From positions 273,565 through 337,564 of the forward strand of contig NZ_CAJTXD010000003.1 of the NCBI RefSeq assembly GCF_910580175.1: a stretch of 64,000 bases of DNA, written 5' to 3'. Source of the DNA: an uncultured Alistipes sp. Lineage in GTDB: Bacteria; Bacteroidota; Bacteroidia; Bacteroidales; Rikenellaceae. The notes under the pieces are model-generated. The model worked only from the letters and a program-made list of their open reading frames with translations. It did not search any database and had not been told where the DNA came from. Both the position numbers and the translations under genes were made by a program. Position 1 is the first letter of the stretch, and each line of letters starts with the position of its first letter. Shown piece by piece: positions 59,555-64,000 of this stretch.

Positions 59555-60217
59555 ATGAAAATCATCTGCATAGGAAGAAATTACGCGGCGCATGCCGAGG
59601 AACTGCATCGGGATGCCGGGCTGACGATGGGTGCCGGCGTTGCGGAAAGTCCTGCCGGCGCTGCTGCCGAGCCGGTCTGGTTTCTGAAACCCGACACGGC
59701 ACTATTGCGCAACAACGACCCGTTCTACATCCCGGCGTTTTCGCAGGAGGTGCACTACGAATGCGAACTGGTGGTGCGCATCGACCGGGTAGGGCGTTCG
59801 ATCGCCGAGCGGTTCGCCTATCGCTACTACAATGAGGTGGGTCTCGGTGTCGACTTCACGGCCCGCGACCTCCAGCGCGAGGCGATCGCTCAAGGACTGC
59901 CGTGGGAGCCGGCCAAGGCCTTCGACCGTTCGGCGGCGCTCTCGCCTGAGTTTCTGCCGCTGGCCGACCTGGGCGGCGACGTGCAGAATCTGCGGTTCGA
60001 ATTGGCCGTCAACGGCGAAATACGCCAGCGCGGTTGCACGGGCGACATGCTTTTCACGGTCGACCGCATCATCGCGGCGGTGTCGCAGTATACGACCCTG
60101 CGCATGGGCGACATGATCTACACCGGCACGCCGGCGGGCGTAGGCCCTGTGGTGCCGGGCGATCGTCTTGTGGCGACGCTCGAAGGCCGCGAATTGCTGA
60201 ATTTCGATATCAAATAG
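59555..60217 (+). CDS. Fumarylacetoacetate hydrolase family protein
   Basis: A 220-residue protein of the FAH/HpcE superfamily. IGRNYAAHAEEL, HYECELVVRIDRVG (metal-binding Glu residues) and the GDMIYTGTPAGVGPVVPGD motif are complete. Such enzymes act as acylpyruvate hydrolases or decarboxylases; the substrate is not decided. ATG 59555 is chosen over GTG 59549. Confidence 0.9.
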   Translation: MKIICIGRNYAAHAEELHRDAGLTMGAGVAESPAGAAAEPVWFLKPDTALLRNNDPFYIPAFSQEVHYECELVVRIDRVGRSIAERFAYRYYNEVGLGVDFTARDLQREAIAQGLPWEPAKAFDRSAALSPEFLPLADLGGDVQNLRFELAVNGEIRQRGCTGDMLFTVDRIIAAVSQYTTLRMGDMIYTGTPAGVGPVVPGDRLVATLEGRELLNFDIK

Positions 60218-60252
60218 AAGGAACATAATTCACACTGAAAGACAAGGATTTT

Positions 60253-60321
60253 GCAAGGCTTTCGGCCTTGCCGTCCGAGGCCGGCTCGCATCGAAGATGC
60301 GACCCCCGCAGCCGGCCCGGG
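60253..60321 (+). ncRNA. Structured leader or small RNA upstream of maf
   Basis: GCAAGGC/GCCTTGC (60253-60259 with 60265-60271) is one hairpin. The second element nests CGCATC/GATGCG (60287-60292 with 60296-60301, loop GAA) inside GGCCGGC/GCCGGCC (60279-60285 with 60311-60317) with the unpaired bulge ACCCCCGCA. No U-run follows. No known riboswitch is recognised; a leader element or small RNA is possible. Confidence 0.35.
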
Positions 60322-60361
60322 CGAGTGAATACCGCAGAATAACCTGAAACTCTACCATTAT

Positions 60362-60958
60362 ATGTTGCTTCATCAGAAACTTCGTTCTTACCGCCTTTTA
60401 TTGGCTTCGCAGTCGCCGCGGCGCCGGGAGTTGATGACCGGCTGTGGCCTGCCTTACGAGTTGGCGCCCAAATACGATTGCGAGGAGACCTATCCCGACG
60501 ACCTTCCGGCCGAGGAGGTGCCGCTCTACCTTTCGCGGCTCAAAAGCGACGCCTGCCCCTGGCCGCTCGAATCCAACGACATCCTGATGACGGCCGATAC
60601 GGTCGTCGTGCTCGACGGACGCGTCCTGGGCAAACCTCGCGACCGCGACGACGCTTTCGCCATGCTGCGCAGCCTCTCCGGACGCCAGCATACCGTGGTG
60701 TCGGGCGTCGCGTTCCGCACGCCTGCCCGGCAGCATGCGTTTGCGGCCCGTTCGGAGGTGTGGTTCCGCGCGCTCTCCGACGAGGAGATCGCCTACTACC
60801 TCGACACTCACTGTCCCTACGACAAGGCCGGGTCGTACGGCATCCAGGAGTGGATCGGCTATGCGGCCATCGAGCGCATCGACGGCTCGTTCTACAATGT
60901 GATGGGACTGCCCGTTCAGCGCGTATATGTCGAACTCGAAAAATTCATCGATCTATGA
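60362..60958 (+). CDS. maf: Maf-like nucleoside triphosphate pyrophosphatase
   Basis: A 198-residue protein. LASQSPRRRELM, TADTVVVLDGRVLGKPRDRDDA and YDKAGSYGIQ are the Maf signature motifs. It hydrolyses non-canonical or certain canonical NTPs. Its stop overlaps the S46 peptidase start (ATGA). Confidence 0.94.
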   Translation: MLLHQKLRSYRLLLASQSPRRRELMTGCGLPYELAPKYDCEETYPDDLPAEEVPLYLSRLKSDACPWPLESNDILMTADTVVVLDGRVLGKPRDRDDAFAMLRSLSGRQHTVVSGVAFRTPARQHAFAARSEVWFRALSDEEIAYYLDTHCPYDKAGSYGIQEWIGYAAIERIDGSFYNVMGLPVQRVYVELEKFIDL

Positions 60959-62934
60959 AACGCATCTTACTGACCCTTTTTTCGCTATTGCTTGTCCTCC
61001 CGGCTCTGGCCGACGGAGGCATGTGGCTTCCGAGCCTCATTTCGCACCGCATCGGCGACATGCGCGCCAAAGGCTTCCGGCTCACGGCCGAAGACATCTA
61101 TTCGATCAACAAAGCGTCGATGAAAGACGCTGTGGTGCTTTTCGACGGCGGTTGTACGGGCGAGCTGGTTTCGCCCGAAGGCTTGCTGCTGACCAACCAC
61201 CACTGCGGCTATGACGCCATTCAAAGCCACTCGTCGGTCGAAAACGATTACCTGACTCACGGATTCTGGGCGCGTTCGCGGGCTGAAGAACTGCCCAACA
61301 AGAACCTCAATGTGAAGTTCCTCGTCCGCATGGAGGATGTTACCGACCGCATGGCGGCCGGCGAAACGGCCGAAGAGATCGTGCGCAAGGCCGAAGCCGA
61401 GGGCGCCGGCTACAAGGCCGCGGTCGAACAGATGTACTATGGCAACCAGCAGTTTCTGTTCCTCTACGAGCAGTTCGACGACGTACGCCTGGTGGCGGCC
61501 CCGCCCTCGTCGATCGGCAAGTTCGGCGGCGACACCGATAATTGGATATGGCCCCGCCATACGGGCGATTTCTCGGTGTTCCGCATTTATGCAGGTGCCG
61601 ACAACAAGCCGGCGGCCTATTCGCCCGACAATGTGCCCTACCGGCCGCGCCGTCATTTCACGATTTCGACGCGCGGAGTCGGCGAGGGCGACTTCACGAT
61701 GATCTACGGTTTCCCGGGCAACACGCAGCAGTATATTCTTTCCGATGTGGTAAAGTACATTGCCGAAGTCTCCGACCCGATGAAGATCGCCATCCGTACA
61801 GGCCGGCTCCATATCATTTCGGAGGGGCAGGCGTCCGATCCGGCACTGCGCATCCATTATGCGGCCAAACACGCCTCGATCGCCAACGCCTGGAAGAAAT
61901 GGCAGGGCGAAGTGCTGGGAATCGAACGACTGGGAACCTGCGAAAAGAAACAGGAGACAGAAAAACGTTTCGTCGAAGCGACGGGGGACGGCGAAGTGTT
62001 GCAAGAGCTGAAGAACGAGTTCGCGCGGGCACTGCCTTATTATTATACGCGTGAACTGCTGGCCGAGACGCTGCTCACGCTCCGCTATGGGTTTGCCGAC
62101 GAAGAAAAAGCCGACCCGATTTTTGCCAAAAGCCGGCCTGTTGAACAAGCTCTTTATCGCCAGGCATTCGAGGAGTATGCGGCTCGTGCCACAATGCTGA
62201 AGCCGTTTGCCGAATTCGAGGCCGGAGTCGAAAAATACGAAACTCCTGCGGCCTATGCCGATCATATCTTCGCACTGACGGTCGACGATCCGAAAGCAGA
62301 AGAACTGACGGCACTGAAAAAGGGAATCGCGGCGCTTTACGCCCGAATCGTCGACGAATTGGGCACCTCGTCGCTGCGCAACTTCAATAGTGCCCGCATG
62401 AACGAACTCTATGCCCGCTATGTCGAGGGATTGCGTCGCTGGGCTGCGGCCGAAAAACGCGAAGGTGCCATGTTTCCCGATGCCAACCTCACGCTGCGCG
62501 TGGCCTACGGCTCGGTGGCGGGCTACGAATATGCTGACGGCGAGTATCACAAGCCGCTGACGACCATCGACGGCATCATTGCCAAGGACAATCCTGCGAT
62601 CTACGACTATGACATCCCCCAGGCGCTGCGCGACCTCCATGCGTCGAAAGAATATGGCCGCTGGGGCGTGGAGATCGACGGCCGTCGCACGGTGCCGGTG
62701 TGTTTCCTGGCGACCAACCATACTACGGGCGGCAACTCCGGCTCTCCGATTCTCAACGGGCGCGGCGAACTCATAGGCATCAACTTCGACCGCACGTGGC
62801 GCTCGACGATGAGCGACATTGAATTCGATCCGACGATCTGCCGCAACATCGCGGTCGACATCCGCTACGTGCTGATGGTCATCGACCGCATCGGCGGAGC
62901 GGGGTATCTGCTCGACGAAATGACGATCCGATAA
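60955..62934 (+). CDS. S46 family dipeptidyl-peptidase, DPP11-like
   Basis: A 659-residue periplasmic serine peptidase with a signal peptide (cleavage after about PALA, residue 19). Catalytic His lies in TNHHCGY (residues 82/83), Asp in GGDTDNWIWPRHTGDF, and Ser is S595 in GGNSGSP. The residue 18 positions after the Ser is R613 (FDRTW). In Porphyromonas gingivalis DPP11 the matching Arg673 sets cleavage after Asp/Glu; DPP7 has Gly. So acidic P1 specificity is predicted. The protein is about 50-60 residues shorter than typical members. ATG 60955 overlaps maf. Confidence 0.93.
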   Translation: MKRILLTLFSLLLVLPALADGGMWLPSLISHRIGDMRAKGFRLTAEDIYSINKASMKDAVVLFDGGCTGELVSPEGLLLTNHHCGYDAIQSHSSVENDYLTHGFWARSRAEELPNKNLNVKFLVRMEDVTDRMAAGETAEEIVRKAEAEGAGYKAAVEQMYYGNQQFLFLYEQFDDVRLVAAPPSSIGKFGGDTDNWIWPRHTGDFSVFRIYAGADNKPAAYSPDNVPYRPRRHFTISTRGVGEGDFTMIYGFPGNTQQYILSDVVKYIAEVSDPMKIAIRTGRLHIISEGQASDPALRIHYAAKHASIANAWKKWQGEVLGIERLGTCEKKQETEKRFVEATGDGEVLQELKNEFARALPYYYTRELLAETLLTLRYGFADEEKADPIFAKSRPVEQALYRQAFEEYAARATMLKPFAEFEAGVEKYETPAAYADHIFALTVDDPKAEELTALKKGIAALYARIVDELGTSSLRNFNSARMNELYARYVEGLRRWAAAEKREGAMFPDANLTLRVAYGSVAGYEYADGEYHKPLTTIDGIIAKDNPAIYDYDIPQALRDLHASKEYGRWGVEIDGRRTVPVCFLATNHTTGGNSGSPILNGRGELIGINFDRTWRSTMSDIEFDPTICRNIAVDIRYVLMVIDRIGGAGYLLDEMTIR

Positions 62935-62946
62935 AGAGAAACGGAG

Positions 62947-62987
62947 CGAACTGCGGAGTCCTGCGAGAAGCAGGACTCCGCAGTTCG
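62947..62987 (+). terminator. Strong hairpin after the S46 peptidase
   Basis: A perfect 18-bp stem CGAACTGCGGAGTCCTGC with loop GAGAA; no immediate T-run, but T-rich sequence follows 9 bases later. Confidence 0.75.
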
Positions 62988-62989
62988 TT

Positions 62990-63560
62990 AATGCTACTTT
63001 TTCGTTGCCTCCTGCTTGTCTTTTTTTGAGGTTTTTCTGCTTGTTGTTTTTCGCCGCTTCTCCTTGCGGCCCTTTCTGTTTCCGTCGTTTTTGTCGCTTC
63101 CTGTTTGTTTTCTGTCGGTGGTGTTGGTGCTCCAGTCGTTGCTATTTTCTCTGTTTTCTGTCTCTTCATTTTCCTGCACCCGTTTCTTGCTTCTTGCTTC
63201 CTTTGATGCAGCCCACTCCTGTTGTCTTTCTGTTTTCGTTGTTTGGTTTCTCTGTTTTCTGTCTTTTTTGTTGTTGCCTTTTCTGTTTTTTTGTCCTACC
63301 GCCCGTTGTTGTATTATCCTATTTTTTTAGTTCTCTCGTTGCTATATTATTTCTGGTTTTTGTTCTGTCGTTGGCATTTCCTGCTTTTCGTTCTTTTATC
63401 TCCGTTTACTCTGTTTGCTCCGTTGCCCACCCCGTTTTTTGTTGCTTTTTTTTGTCTCTGTTGCCGTGCTTATATTTGTTTTTGTTCTTTTGGTTGCCGC
63501 CTTTTCTTGTTTTTTATCTTATCGTTACTTTTTTGCTTCTTTGTTGACGTTTCCTTTGTT
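62990..63560. repeat. A-poor, T-rich low-complexity island in an 800-bp gene-free region
   Basis: The plus strand is built of T/C/G words such as TTTCTGTTTT, TTGTTGCC and CTTGCTTCTTGC and has few A. Plus frames give Phe/Leu/Cys-rich and minus frames Lys/Glu/Thr/Arg-rich peptides, but neither has a start or domain that supports coding. The gene-free gap runs from 62935 to 63733; 63561-63670 is more ordinary sequence and I see nothing in it. Confidence 0.75.
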
Positions 63561-63670
63561 TCCTCATTTCTGGGTGGCGGGTCGATTGCGGGGTGTCGGG
63601 TGCTCTGTGTAGGATCATCGATCGGGCCGGTGGCGGATGCGGATAAATTTCTGTCTTCCCGAGCGAAAAA

Positions 63671-63702
63671 TTTGGCGGTTTGAAATTTATGCGCTATATT
63701 TG
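63671..63702 (+). promoter_or_regulatory. Promoter of tRNA-Leu
   Basis: TTTG (63671-63674), 20-bp spacer, TATATTTG (63695-63702). Full consensus match. Confidence 0.85.
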
Positions 63703-63733
63703 TGCTCCCGAATCGTAAGTTTCGGTATGTGTC

Positions 63734-63818
63734 GCCCAGGTGGTGAAATTGGTAGACACGCTACTTTGAGGGGGTAGTGAACGTTTAGTTCGTGCAAGTT
63801 CGAGTCTTGTCCTGGGCA
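63734..63818 (+). tRNA. tRNA-Leu (GAG)
   Basis: Class II tRNA with a perfect 7-bp acceptor stem GCCCAGG/CCTGGGC, anticodon stem CTACT/GGTAG, loop TTGAGGG with anticodon GAG, long variable arm (about 63779-63793) and TTCGAGT T-loop. CCA is not encoded. Confidence 0.95.
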
Positions 63819-63821
63819 CAA

Positions 63822-63854
63822 TAAGGAGTTGATTTTCAGCTCCTTATTTTTTTT
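63822..63854 (+). terminator. Terminator of tRNA-Leu
   Basis: Stem TAAGGAG/CTCCTTA (63822-63846) followed by TTTTTTTT. Confidence 0.85.
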
Positions 63855-63876
63855 GCATGTTGTTTTGTATGATGAA

Positions 63877-64000
63877 TCATTCGTTTTTGCCTGGGTTGAA
63901 ATAGGAGCTTTGCGCCAGGATGGCAGCATTGTCGTCCGCGCCGACTGGAAAACCCAGGCGCGGATGACCCCTGCGGCCAAGGTTGATTTGACCCCTGAAA
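63877..64000 (-). other. Possible 3' end of a minus-strand gene cut by the right edge
   Basis: Sequence right of about 63900 turns GC-rich again. A minus-strand frame ending in TGA at 63877-63879 has coding-like third positions and ends in YFNPGKNE. A plus-strand frame over the same bases (RADWKTQARMTP) is about as plausible but lacks an early start. No family is recognised, so neither is called as a gene. Confidence 0.2.

Noticed and set aside
62994..63179. 61-residue minus-strand Lys/Glu/Thr-rich frame
   Set aside because: Same low-complexity island read on the other strand; charged composition is expected from A/G-rich sequence.
63005..63547. 180-residue plus-strand frame rich in Phe, Cys and Leu
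   Set aside because: The composition follows from the T/C-rich sequence; no promoter, domain or plausible start.
63687..63980. 97-residue minus-strand frame over tRNA-Leu
   Set aside because: It reads through the tRNA in antisense (the CPGQDSNLHELN-type artefact).

Overview
The window comes from a high-GC member of the Bacteroidota, most likely Bacteroidales and plausibly Alistipes/Rikenellaceae (genus is an inference). Three things point there. Many genes belong to families typical of the phylum (DUF4271, DUF4834, DUF3467, S46 dipeptidyl peptidase, the divergent omega subunit, carboxypeptidase-regulatory-domain TonB receptor). Almost no start codon has a Shine-Dalgarno sequence. Most promoters fit the Bacteroides primary-sigma pattern: TTTG or TTG, a 18-20 bp spacer, then TAnnTTTG. 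Several of these promoters decide between alternative start codons. The content is mostly chromosomal housekeeping. I see no phage, transposase, CRISPR array or recognisable defence system.

Layout, left part. An LTA-synthase-like enzyme is cut by the left edge (1-1506). It is followed by a hemerythrin/LuxR regulator overlapping a CDF metal exporter (1755-3580). A long minus-strand gene train (12068 down to 3677) runs LysE-type exporter, cmk, ispH, small membrane protein, S41 protease, sensor kinase, DUF4271 protein, hemD, rnpA, yidD. A tandem hairpin repeat at 12160-12301 sits on the promoter of that train. Next come a DUF3467 gene, folC and lnt (minus), and a galactose operon galK-galE-nucleotidyltransferase (plus). 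A YczE-like membrane protein, prfC and nadB (minus) stand opposite queA (plus).

Middle part. An outer-membrane barrel, enolase and an anaerobic sulfatase-maturase-type radical SAM enzyme are followed by a C/T-rich degenerate repeat and tRNA-His. Then come groES-groEL and an ECF sigma/anti-sigma pair. A minus-strand block carries bamD, rpoZ, coaBC, recN and a nucleotidyltransferase-like protein. A second barrel protein, cardiolipin synthase, greA, a TonB receptor, mdh, gcvH, birA, an AT-richer secreted protein and purB complete this part.

Right part. DUF4834-mlaE-mlaF, gapA, then a lipid/ribosome operon yceD-rpmF-plsX-fabH. A PepSY-like periplasmic protein, an MBL hydrolase, FkbM methyltransferase, trmD, lpxB, a small membrane protein, FAH-family hydrolase, and maf overlapping an S46 peptidase follow. 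An 800-bp gene-free stretch, largely A-poor and T-rich, leads to tRNA-Leu at the right edge. Envelope biogenesis is a recurring theme (lnt, lpxB, bamD, mlaEF, cls, LTA-like, plsX/fabH), with central metabolism and translation.

Most unusual signals: the 71-bp hairpin repeat carrying promoter elements, two strand-skewed low-complexity islands beside tRNA genes, a regulator fusing an RIC/YtfE-like di-iron domain to a LuxR helix-turn-helix, structured leaders before maf and greA, and an S46 peptidase whose specificity residue predicts acidic P1 cleavage.
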